This document shows, piece by piece, positions 11,521-21,456 of a stretch of 64,000 nt of DNA. The position numbers and the translations under genes are program-made. The stretch lies in the NCBI GenBank assembly GCA_021018995.1, contig CM037589.1, positions 6,959,001 to 7,023,000 on the forward strand, given 5' to 3'. Numbering within the stretch: position 1 is the first letter of the stretch; the number at the start of each line of letters is the position of its first letter. The stretch comes from Chloranthus sessilifolius (taxonomy: Eukaryota; Streptophyta; Magnoliopsida; Chloranthales; Chloranthaceae). Below the pieces are notes generated by a model. The model made no database searches, had not been told where the DNA came from, and saw only the letters and a list, made by a program, of their open reading frames with translations.

Positions 11521-11612
11521 CACTATCAAAAACAAGACTATTAGAGACAGTCAAATACTATCACTTTGCTATTAACAAAAAACTGCTGCTAATAGTCTTA
11601 TTTTTTGTAGTG
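11521..11612. mobile_element. CACTA-type MITE, 92 bp
   Basis: Begins CACTATCAAAAACAAGAC and ends TTTTTTGTAGTG, flanked by a 3-bp direct duplication TCA. The inner inverted repeats (GACTATTAG / CTAATAGTC) match the copies at 28907-29068 and 40856-40997. Confidence 0.85.
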
Positions 11613-11770
11613 TCAAGGGATAATTAAAGTACTCGACATTTTTGTGTGACTGCTTTACACGCATAGACTTCTATGCATTAGAAATAATGCACATCAAGCA
11701 GTCACACACACGTGGATGCGCTTATTGTATGACTAACTCTATTGAAAATAAAGAATGAAAAACAAACATG

Positions 11771-12017
11771 TTGAGTAGCTCAACTGGTATCCTCTTCTCA
11801 TGTGGAAGCACAGGTCATAGGTTTTAATCCCCACATTTGCTTCCGCACTTTGGGTGGGTCTCCTCCCAGTGTATTGCGCCAAATATGAATCATTTCTGTG
11901 TGCAAGTTTGCATATGCACTACATCTGAGATGTCTATGTCGTATGACATTTTCAAAAAAAAGTTTACATATGCACCACATTTGAGATGTCTATGCCGTAT
12001 GGCATCCTAAAAAAAAA
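11771..12017 (+). mobile_element. tRNA-derived SINE, family 2, with duplicated 3' tail
   Basis: The near-ideal A-box GTAGCTCAACTGGTATCC is followed by B-box-like AGGTTTTAATCCCC, then the body and an A-tail at 11953-11961. The last ~55 bp (TGCATATGCACTACATCTGAG... to the tail) are repeated at 11963-12017 with their own A-tail. Confidence 0.75.
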
Positions 12018-12386
12018 CTCATTGTTTTATAATTTTTGCAGAGCCTCAAAAAGGGTATTTCAACATCCATGTTCAAATTTGAGTTGACCAAAATGATAAA
12101 GTGCTTTGTTTAAAGATGATACCATAGTTGAAAATGGGATTGTACCATGTACGTTCCTGGGTTTTCGGCCAAAAATTTCCCTTCCATACAATATTTTGAC
12201 CGAAATTTTAGACCTTGATATCGTTTCGAGTTGGACCGAAACTGATAAATTTCGGCCTATAATTCAAATTATCGGCCGAAATTTTGAATCATAGGCCACC
12301 TCTTCTTCTTTTCTTTGTTTTTTTAATGAGCAAGTTGGGCTTACACTTGTGACCTTGAGTTTTTTTTCATTCGTTATAAAAAATTG

Positions 12387-12980
12387 AGATTTTTGCATTT
12401 ACTCTCTAGGATATGTCGTATTTACATTCCGCTCCCATGTTTCACCTATTTACACTGCGGTCCTTATTTTTGTGTTTCCTTTGCATTTTGCCTCCTACAG
12501 TATTGAATCAATCATTGACTATTATCAAACAAAACTTTAATTGCTTGGAATCAGATGATGGAGATCATTTTCACCATAATATTCTACCCAATGAATTTTG
12601 AGATTAGGAGTCCACCATTAGATGCTCATAGTTTAATTTTATAGGGAAGATGAAACAAAAGTGATTATGATCGTGGGCATAAATCAAACATGGTCCTTTG
12701 ATCAGTTTTCAATATGTGTGCCATGTGAATCAAAATTTGGCCTGTCTTATGATAAACTCATGATCTCAAGATTCATTGGGTAGAAAATTATGGTGAAAAA
12801 TGATCTCCATCTGATTCGAAGCAGTCAAAGTTCAATTTTATAATAGTCAATGATTGATTCGTCACTGTAGGGGACAAAAATGTAAAGGAAAGACAAAAGC
12901 AAGGACCGTAGTATAAATAGCTGAAACACAGGGGGCGGAGTGTAAATACGACATATCTTAGGGGGTAAATGCAAAAATCT
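12387..12980. mobile_element. 594-bp long-inverted-repeat element, copy 1
   Basis: Two ~195-bp arms in inverted orientation: the left starts AGATTTTTGCATTTACTCTC, the right ends GGGGGTAAATGCAAAAATCT. The core contains the motif set (CATGATCTCAAGATTC, GATCTCCATCTGATTC, GTGTGCCATGTG) that is tandemly amplified at 41.0-43.5 kb. Long arms and no coding fit a MULE-type non-autonomous element, but no clean 9-bp duplication is seen. Confidence 0.7.
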
Positions 12981-13429
12981 AAAAAAAAATTGTTGGGTGC
13001 AACCTTGAGGTTGCAATATTGTTAACCATAGTTACCAAATTCGGCAATTTTTGGAAAAAAAATCCCCATTTTTTGAAAAAATATATAATGCTTTTTTTTT
13101 TAAGTGATTAATTGAAAAAAAAAATGGGGTATAGGCATTTTAAACGATTTTTTTCACAAATTTTTCATGATAAATTCAATAATGACGATCAGGTTAAGAG
13201 TTTCGGATTGATTCTTCAATTTTTTTTATTTTTTCATTGTTTTTTCGTTTTTTTCCCTATTTCGGGCTTGATGACTATGTTCTCAATGTTCCATTGTGCT
13301 AGAAGCACAAGCCCAGCCCCATCCACATGCAGATGTGCAAAAAAGCACACAAATTTAGGGGCTCCAAATTTATGTGTGGATCTTAAGTCCACACATCGGA
13401 TGGCAGTCATGGGAACCTTAGGTACCCAT

Positions 13430-13906
13430 TGCATTATTGGGTGGCTGCCAAAATCTGGGGAGTTATTCTCAAGTCGTTTGATATGGGGTGGGTTCAATCG
13501 GAAAATGTCTTTCAATAGTTTTTGGTATGGTCCGAAGTTCGCTTGGAGGGAGAGAGGGGGGGCCTTTTGGAGAATCAGTTTCTTCGCAGTCTATGGTGCA
13601 TGTGGCTTGAGAGAAACACACATATTTTCAATCGGAGACGTTGCCCAATTGGGATGGTTTTGAAGAGTATCCGGGACATCATGTGTTGCTGGATGGCTTT
13701 GTATAAGGAGGGGGTGGTGGGGTTCCTCTTGCTTGGGACCCAGGGTAGAGCCCGCGAGGTTGCCATCCATTTTCTTTTACGTTTCGATTTTTTTGGTTTT
13801 TTTCTCCCTTTTAATGTGGTCGCAAGCCTTTTGGTAGGGGTGGATCTACACCTCGCCATTTTTTAATAAAATTTCAAATCATTACTAATTTAAAAAAAAA
13901 AAAAAA
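13430..13906 (+). mobile_element. 5'-truncated LINE (L1-like) with poly(A) tail
   Basis: The frame from 13522 includes ENQFLRSLWCMWLERNTHIF and SIRDIMCCW, the C-terminal reverse-transcriptase-associated zinc-binding (zf-RVT) region typical of plant L1 ORF2 (x-W-x-ERN-x-IF). The element ends with AATAAA-like sequence and about 15 A (13892-13906). Upstream sequence is out of frame by at least one shift. Only the 3' few hundred bases remain, as usual for incomplete target-primed reverse transcription. Confidence 0.75.
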
Positions 13907-13919
13907 TTAGGTACTCATA

Positions 13920-14975
13920 GCCATTGTTTGAAATCTCGCCCGAGACGAGCGTCTGAGGGTCAGAAAGACAAGATGAGTGCATATGTGAATTGTTAGGGGT
14001 TAAAATCGCCGTATCTCGCCAAGATATATGAGATCCCAGGTATCTCGTTCGTGATATGGGGCCTTCCTGCCAAGATGGAAGAATCTTGAGTTAATTTGAC
14101 AAAAAAAAATAAAAATAAAATATAAATAAGTGCCCCCACTCTCCAAGGCTGAAAAAAAAGGTACCCTTCTCCTTTCTCCATTCTCCTTCACGGCTACAAT
14201 ACGAGGGCATTTCTTTTATATCTTTTGCAAATGGAAGCGATTACATCTAAATGGTGTTCAAATGATCATATGCTATCAATGAAGTAAGATTGAGTCTACA
14301 TCCTCAAAGTTGATAGATCATAGATTGATAGGCAAAAGGGCCAAAATTCACATTTTTTGAGAGTTTTGAATCATTTGATCTGTGCACTCTACTACCAACC
14401 AACCGTTGTGCTTAATTAGTTTCAACTTTCAACTGCTGATAATAATGATCGCCAAACAGATGGTTCACATTCACTTATGAGCATGATTCTTTGGCTAAAA
14501 TATATTTTGATAATGGACTGCAATATGAGAAATTTAGATTATTGATTGTGAATGTGCCCCACAGGTCACAATAGCAAACCACAAACCAAGGTTGTGAGAT
14601 CAAAATTTTACATTTAATAGTGGACAACCGTTTAAACACCATAATTGTACTTCTATTTTTAAACACCATTTGGTGTTTAAACGTCAGTCGTGACTCGTGA
14701 GCCATTTTCCGTTTAAAAATATATGTTTTTTATTTTTTAACTTAAATAAAATTATTATAAATAATTTATCAATTTAATTTAAATTAAAAATAACTCTTTT
14801 TTTTTGGGTTTTTTGCATAGACCTCCCTGCATTATACTAATATTATAAGAAACCCCCTGAGTTATGGATATTTATTTTAAAGCCCCTACTTTTGTGTTTC
14901 TCTTCCAATCGTATTTCACCATCTCGCCTAGACGCGAGATATAGCCGAGACATCTCGGATTTCAAACCATACCAA
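13920..14975. mobile_element. Probable inverted-repeat element (ATCTCGCC ends)
   Basis: The left end (TTTGAAATCTCGCCCGAGACG) is matched inversely by the right end (CGAGACATCTCGGATTTCAAA). The interior holds a MITE-like segment at 14230-14480 of the 9795 family. Borders and class are uncertain. Confidence 0.4.
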
Positions 14976-15177
14976 CAACGTCTCTGCCTACACAAAAGAA
15001 GACTTCTTGTTTTAAAGATGACTCCTTGCTTTAAAGTAAAGTATGATTATATATAATCCACTTGAACTAGCAGTCGACTTTAAACGGTGCACGATGATCT
15101 CAACCTGAGGTCGCAGGTACTATCAAATGCTAACCAATAAAATAAAAAATAAAAAAAGACTTTGAAATGTATGAAAC

Positions 15178-15558
15178 CTAGGGGTGCAAATTTTGACCCG
15201 AAATCCGATCCCGACTTGAAAATAGAGCAAAACTGAATCAGTCCGAACCGGTTTGAACTGTCCTGAAAAATGATTCTGACTGAACCAAACGGAATGGATT
15301 CTAGTTCAGTTAGAGTTCGATTTTCGGTTTTCGGTGGCGAAAACCCACCAATTAGGTAGGATTAGAAAATTGAAAATTCAAAAAAATTAAACAAAAAAAA
15401 AGAAAGAAAAAGCACAAAACTGAACCGAAAGAAATCGAAAATTTCGGGTTTCAGTTTGGTTTCGATTCCAAAAAATAAAAATAAAAATAAACAGAACCGA
15501 TTCATGTCGGTTCGATTTCGGTTCTAGTTGAATCAAACCGAAAACCGAAATGGTTTCT
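15178..15558. mobile_element. hAT MITE fragment (left end)
   Basis: Starts with TAGGGGTGCAAATTTTGACCCG, the hAT-type terminus, and holds many ACCGAA/TTCGGTTT words. No right terminus or 8-bp duplication is seen. Confidence 0.45.
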
Positions 15559-15705
15559 CCAATCACGAGATGCACCACATCCTGTAATGGTTTCTCCAGT
15601 TCCCTAAGATTTTGAAAAAACAAAAAAAAATTGAACTTTTTTGCCTCCAAATCACAGGTTAAAATGTCTTGGTTCGCCACCTAAACATAGTATATTAAAA
15701 ACTTC

Positions 15706-16299
15706 AGTTTTCTGCATTTACCCTCTAAGATGTCTTATTTATACTCTGCCCTTGCGTTTTACCTATTTCCAATGCGGCCCTTGCTTTTGTGTCTCCTTTA
15801 CTTGTTAGTCCCTCCAATGACAAACTCTCCGACAAGATAAACTTTGATTACTTTAAATCAAATGATTGAGGCTTTGTCTGCCCCCATCTTTGATCTAGTG
15901 GATCTTGAGATCATAGGCCTACAATCAAACAGTCGGATTTTGATTCACATGGCACACATTTTGAAAGCGATCCAAGGACCACATTTGATGTGCAACCATG
16001 ACCGTGATAACTTTTTGGGTTGGCTGCCATGTGGAATCAACCTCTGTCTGTTTGATGGTAGGCTCCCAACCTCAAGATTCAGTGGGCGGAAGACTATGAT
16101 TAAATATGATTTCTATCGTCTTATTCAAAGCGGTCAAAGTTTAGTTCTCTTATAGTCAACGACTAATCCTTCACCGTAGGGGTAAATCAGTTAAGGAAAT
16201 ACAAAAGGAAAGGGCCACATAATAAATAGGTGAAACATATGGGGAATGAAGGTGGAGTAAAAAAAAGGCATCTCTAGGAAGTAAACGCAAAAAAACTCT
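15706..16299. mobile_element. 594-bp long-inverted-repeat element, copy 2
   Basis: The same structure and exactly the same estimated length as 12387-12980: the left arm starts AGTTTTCTGCATTTACCCTC, the right arm ends GTAAACGCAAAAAAACTCT. The core again has the GATCTTGAGATCATAG, GGCACACATTTTGAAAG and CATGTGGAATCAA phrases of the tandem array at 41.0-43.5 kb. Noncoding. Confidence 0.7.
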
Positions 16300-16768
16300 A
16301 AAAGATTTTCAAACAGATCGAAATATCGAAATATAGAAAAGTTGAGTGAATCCAAAATCTAAAGGAGGCTCATGGAATTGAAAGAGCTAAAGATGCCATA
16401 GCAATAGTTATTTTAGAATGAACCTGTTGCGTCCGAAATGGTGTCAATTACGAATCCTCAGGGCATTACTAGTACCAGATATATTACTCAAAGGAATAGG
16501 CACAATACACTTTATTGGAATTGAGAAAATTTTGCTTTGAATCAAATTTCAATTGTGATACTTTTTATTTTTTATTTTTTATTTTTTTTTATAGATGATC
16601 ATTGATCAATCTTAGACAAGATGTCATGGCACCTGATTCTCAAGTTGGGTGTCATGTGACCCTCAACTCTCCTTGAAGAAAGTTTGAAATGCTACCTTTG
16701 AACGTGCATTGCAAAGGGAAATTATGATTTGAGCCATTCTTTATAATGGAGTAATTATAATATAAACT
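16300..16768. other. No gene recognised
   Basis: AT-rich intergenic DNA ending in A/T tracts next to the SINE tail; nothing recognised. Confidence 0.4.
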
Positions 16769-17008
16769 TTTTTTTTGTTGATACGGCCATTCGGCCGAGA
16801 TAGCCTCAAGAACCGAGGAGCAGTCATGCATACACATGTTACAGTTATGGAGCCGCGTGAAAGAGCACCAACTATAGTGGTGAGGGGTTAACTAACAAGG
16901 CCCAACCCACACCTTGTAAAGACAAGGGCGGGAAACAACATGGAGGGCGAGAATCGAACCCACGGCCTACTTCCTCACATTGGAGGGAGCATACCAACTA
17001 GTTACTCA
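16769..17008 (-). mobile_element. tRNA-derived SINE, family 3
   Basis: On the minus strand: A-box region AGTAACTAGTTGGTATGCTCC, a very good B-box GTGGGTTCGATTCTCGCC, body, then the 3' end CGGCCGAATGGCCGTATCAAC and an A-tail. A partial copy with the same 3' half lies at 20908-21000. This is the best internal polymerase III promoter in the window. Confidence 0.8.
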
Positions 17009-17623
17009 TAATATTACTTAAAGTTAAGGATTTGGTTAGTGCTTTATGGCCCGCCCAGCTCTGGTGGAGTTTTAAAGTTCGAGTGGGTAGTTTTCCGAAA
17101 AGCTTAGGGATTGGACTGTTGCCCAAATGGTGATGCCCTCAAGCATACATGTAGCGCATATTAGGGGTTCAAATCTCATGTTTACCTATCAAAAAATGTT
17201 CTCCCCAAAACCACGAGCCTTTTAAGGTTGTCTAACCTAGAGGACTAAGTGAGGGCAATAGTATGGTCCAAGTAGTTGAACTACATGTGCGATTGAATTT
17301 ATTTTAAGGACCTTGGATATAAGGGAATCTTGTCTTTCATTGTTACTAGTTTCATAGGTTGACCAATAAGTTATTACATATCGTAGAGAGTATGACAACT
17401 CAAGAGTAGCACTTGGGGAATAAATCTCACACAACAAACCATTCATATTGAGTAACACATAGGGGAATAAATCTCACCCAACAACCCTTACCATATTAAT
17501 GTAATGGAGGAAGCAAACGTGAAGTGTGGAATCCACGACCTCAAGCCTCACAAAGGAGGGAGAATACCAATTGAGCTACCACTCGTTTAGTTCCCTTCTT
17601 CCCAGAAAGAACTCATTTATGTC
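17009..17623. other. SINE-like fragments, no gene
   Basis: Short tRNA-like pieces (GGGGTTCAAATCTCA near 17165; on the minus strand GAGCTCAATTGGTATTCTCC near 17570) suggest decayed SINEs. Nothing else is recognised. Confidence 0.4.
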
Positions 17624-19166
17624 TGTAGACACTCAAATCTGACACCATTGATGTCAAATTGGGATTTGAGAGATTGTAACATTCACGAATCCCAATGCAC
17701 TTTCGATCTTGATCTGATTATCATCTCCAAACCATCTCCCATACTTTTCCTTAACCCAATTCACCCTTGTGGACCCCACCCTCATCAATTTCTATTCAAA
17801 ACTTTGAATCTTTGAATTTATTGATTTCCATCTAAAACTCCAATTAAACCCTAATTACCTCATCTAAGCTTATCCAATTAGTTAATACTTATTCCTTACC
17901 AATCTTAGGAATCTTAGCCCATATGAATTTCCCCTTTTACCCTCACTCTCATTTGCTTTCCATTAGAGCTCCTTCTAGAATAATTTTTGGATGAGAGACA
18001 TGTGTCTCAATCCAATGGTTGTTCTTAGAGAAAATTAGCATAATCAATGTGTAATGTTTGTGGTCAATTATGGTTTGGCATTTGTCTTCCCACATAACAA
18101 GACCCATATAACTTCTTCTCCTTCCTTCTAGAATAATTCTTAGATATTAGAAACTTGTCACATCCAAGGAATTTTCTTATGAAATTAACACAAATCCTTC
18201 TGAATTAGAGCTTGTCAAATGTCTCATACATGGCAAGCTTCAATATGACTCAATTAGAGCTTGTCAAATATCTCATACTTGGCAAACCTCAATTGACTCA
18301 TTTCTCTATAAGCACATCTCTTGGATGAAGACCATTTGTCTAATCCAAGGGTTGTTATTAGAAGAGAGAAACACAAGTTTTTCTGCTATTGAATGAGCCA
18401 ATAGGAGTTTGACATGTAGCCCTAGCAACCCAATTGCCTATAAATAGAAATTTTCTCCTCCAATCAAAGGACTAAAAATTGTTAGAATTTTATAACTTTC
18501 AAATTTCTAAACCCTAATTTTTTCATAGTCATCTCTCACCCCTTACTTTTAATCTAGATCTAGATCAAAACCCTTAACCCAAACCCTAGAGTTCTTAGGA
18601 CCGAAATTCTCTCATTTACACCATCATAGCCTCTCAAATGAAGCCACCGGTCAAGATCAAGGCTCTCAAATCCCGTTTTCATCTTCCCCATTGGTTATAT
18701 TGTATTTTTTCTATTTTCATTGCTTCTTGTCCCTTTGTTAGGGCCTTACTCCGCTGAAATCATAGCGAGTTGAGGCTTAACTTTGAGGTCCAATTGCCTT
18801 CGGGCAAGGGGAAGTTTCGTCAAATTTTTTACTCGAATTACTTCCTTTTTGCCTTTATCTTAGCCATTATTCTGCTCTTTTAGCGTCGTAGCGGCCTAGA
18901 TAGTGGCCTTAATCTACTTATCTTTACCTTTACGTGCGTAGGGGGTGCGTAGGGGGTGGACAAAAACACTTCCCCATACTTAATAGTTCTGTAAGTGAGA
19001 CCAGTGAATTGAGTCAATATACCACGTATATTGGTTCCGAGTTTTGAAGGTGAGACCGGTGAATTGAGTCAATATATCACATATATTGATGTCCAGTTCT
19101 CCTTGGGAACCGAGTGGCGACTCAGTGTTCGTAGGACCTCTCCCCCTATGGGATTGGGGATCTACA
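17624..19166 (+). mobile_element. Solo LTR, Ty3/Gypsy Tat/Ogre-like
   Basis: Starts TGTAGACACTCAAATCTGACACC and ends GGGATCTACA, with the GTGGCGACTC phrase just inside the 3' end. Both are typical of Tat/Ogre-type LTRs. Closely similar 5-bp flanks (ATGTC, ATTTC) fit a target duplication. A TATA box (CTATAAATA) lies near 18431. No internal region or second LTR adjoins it, so it is a solo LTR fossil of about 1.54 kb. Confidence 0.7.
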
Positions 19167-19257
19167 ATTTCAAAATTCCTTCTAACTTTCAAGGGTTCTA
19201 AACCCAGTTCACTAGTTGCGAAAATATATTTTTCAAGATTTCAAGCTCCATGTCATA

Positions 19258-19641
19258 TAAGAAAATGTTGTATAAGAAAAATATCATATGAAAATATGGA
19301 TGCATCGCCGAAGGAAAGGTTGTATAAAATTTGTAGTGATTTTTGCTACATAGAACTTTTCACACATATGTGTTGCTGAAGCACAAAGGATCCAAGCACT
19401 CGAAGCTACGATAGATTCAAAATGGCTTCACACCTCGCTAGCCATGAGGGCGAGAAGCATTAGCATCCATTTGACTGCAAATTCTGCTTTTACAAGTTCA
19501 TGTGAATCGGATTTGGCCAAGCATCAAAGGGAAGTGCATGATGGAAAGTATAAGGACGATCAGAAGGTTAAAGTAGGATCGGAGGAAGAGGAAGATGAAA
19601 TTGAATTACATTTTAGGAAAAGGGATGATGAAATTGAATAA
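19258..19641 (+). pseudogene. C2H2 zinc-finger gene fragment, decayed
   Basis: Pieces of tandem C2H2 fingers are readable in shifting frames. One has FDCKFCFYKF followed after a frame change by ESDLAKHQREVH, the classic C-x2-C ... H-x3-5-H finger with the host-type SDLxxHxxxxH core. Upstream, ERLYKICSDFCYIELFTH and HLASHEGEK look like a neighbouring finger and linker. At least two in-frame stops (near 19473 and 19502) and one shift (about 19500) break it. An acidic tail (SEEEEDEIE) ends at a stop at 19641. It follows a solo LTR directly, so an insertion may have cut the gene. The parent gene is unknown. Confidence 0.6.
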
Positions 19642-19904
19642 TTTTTTGTTGTTTTTGTGTTTACTGTGTTGATTGAACAAACAAAACAGTACTATCTTCT
19701 GAATGTTGATTTTTCAAAATGGAAATGTCAACTATGTCGTCATCTTCAACCCAGAGAAAACTGAAACACCAAATTGGAAGAGACCATTAGACTTTAGAAG
19801 ATCGAATCTGACGAATGCATTTTGATGAAGTTCTCTTCAAAAAACTAGATGTAGCTATCTTTCATAGGTCAAATACGCATAAGTCAAAATCTAGTAACGT
19901 TTCA

Positions 19905-20265
19905 ATCATGATTTTAAATATCGGCAATATCCAATACAATTGATAGATATGTATCAGGTTAGCCCCATTCGATACGAATCTATGCTCTGACTTCATATAT
20001 ATGAGGTAAAATCAGGTCAAATATCATACCATATTGGCCCATGTCGGGTCATATCGACTGATTTATATCAGACAACATATTATAAATGTTTTTTTTGCAA
20101 TTTTTTTTTATATTTTTATATATAATCTATTATTCTATAATTTAAAATATGTGCCTAAATATGGATTGATTTTGTCGATCCGTATACGATATATCAGATA
20201 CATAGCGGCTTGGGGCCCAGCTCCTAATGTTGATATATATTGGACTTTAAATCCCTAGTTTCAAC
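19905..20265. repeat. Dispersed TATCGG/GATACG repeat
   Basis: Phrases AATATCGGCAATATCC, GATACGAATC, CCGTATACGATATATC and TATCGACTG belong to the same family as 8290-8910. The central AT-rich spacer reads TTTTATATATAATC. No coding. Confidence 0.45.
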
Positions 20266-20907
20266 TTAATCATTGAATCAAAAGATATCAGATTAGACAC
20301 CCAAAAACTTTGGCTAAAATGATAAGTTAGTATTTTTTTATTCAATATTTATTAAAAAAATCAAATCGATAAAAACAATTTAGATCATATGGATTGAGGC
20401 ATCCTAAATTTTCGCCACCATCCGTCTCTTATGCGGTCTCTAATACTTTGTTATAAAATTGAAAAGTTGAGGCTAGCTGATTTTGGGAAAAATAATATTT
20501 TACCCATTTTGTAGTCAATCGGCTGAAAAAATTAAAAAATCACAACGTTTGAAAATTTTTTGAAAAAAACCTTCCATGAATTTTTTTTCTACAAACCCAT
20601 GTAAAGTAAATGAAAAATAAAAAAATTTCCTCCCTGTTTTGCCAAACAAGGCTTGCGTTTAAAAAAATTTAAACCCTCATATACATGGGAATTGACTTTC
20701 ACTGCTACCGCTTTCTTTCTTCTTTTTTCATGAATAATGGTAAAATTATTGCCAAGGACTCTGACCGTTGCCATGAAGTTGTCGCTGCATTGACCCAAAA
20801 TAAAATAATGGTTAAAAAATAATAATTAATGCCCTAAAGTTGACCTGAGAAAATGCACTGATAATTTTGAATTATGAATCAATGAAAGGTTCAAAATGGA
20901 TTGTCAC
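20266..20907. other. No gene recognised
   Basis: AT-rich intergenic DNA with A/T tracts and no recognised element. Confidence 0.4.
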
Positions 20908-21000
20908 TTTTTTTTGTTATAGCCATTCGACCGAGACAACCTCGAGAACTGAGGAGCAAGCACGCATACACATATGATAATTGTAGAGCAGCGTGAGGGA
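20908..21000 (-). mobile_element. tRNA-derived SINE, family 3, 3' fragment
   Basis: Matches the 3' half of the SINE at 16769-17008 (CGGTCGAATGGCTATAAC on the minus strand, with TGTGTATGCGTGCTTGCTCC). The 5' tRNA-like part is not recognisable here. Confidence 0.6.
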
Positions 21001-21456
21001 GATTAACCAGAGTGCTCTTAAATAAGAGAAATGCTTGACAATTTAGACAAAATGAGGTTACCCAGAGTGTTAGTGGTGTCACTCACACGAGGAGCTAATA
21101 CTAGCTAAGTAGCTCAAGAAATATAAAAATTAAAAATAAAATTGTTGAAAATCGAGAGTCAAAGAGGGTAGCTCAAAAGATTGGGTTAGCTATAAAACTC
21201 CGCCCAACCCAGCTCTTAAATATTAGGTCTAGGGCTAAATTATAATAACTCGACCCACTTTGACTATTTTAACGGTGTTAGATGATATACCACATTGTGC
21301 ACAATGTTAGCGCTCCACACTGGAACTCACCCTCTTTTAGAAACCTCTATAAATTCATTAACTCATCTTTTTCACTCTTTTCTTTTTGAGAAACTCTAGC
21401 CTCTCTCACCTTCTTCTTCTAAGAAACCTTAGCTCTCTTAAATCCTCTCCCAAAAC

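Noticed and set aside
13112-13520. Open frame upstream of the LINE remnant
   Set aside because: Phe/Lys-rich translation of T- and A-runs; only the frame from about 13522 has LINE motifs.
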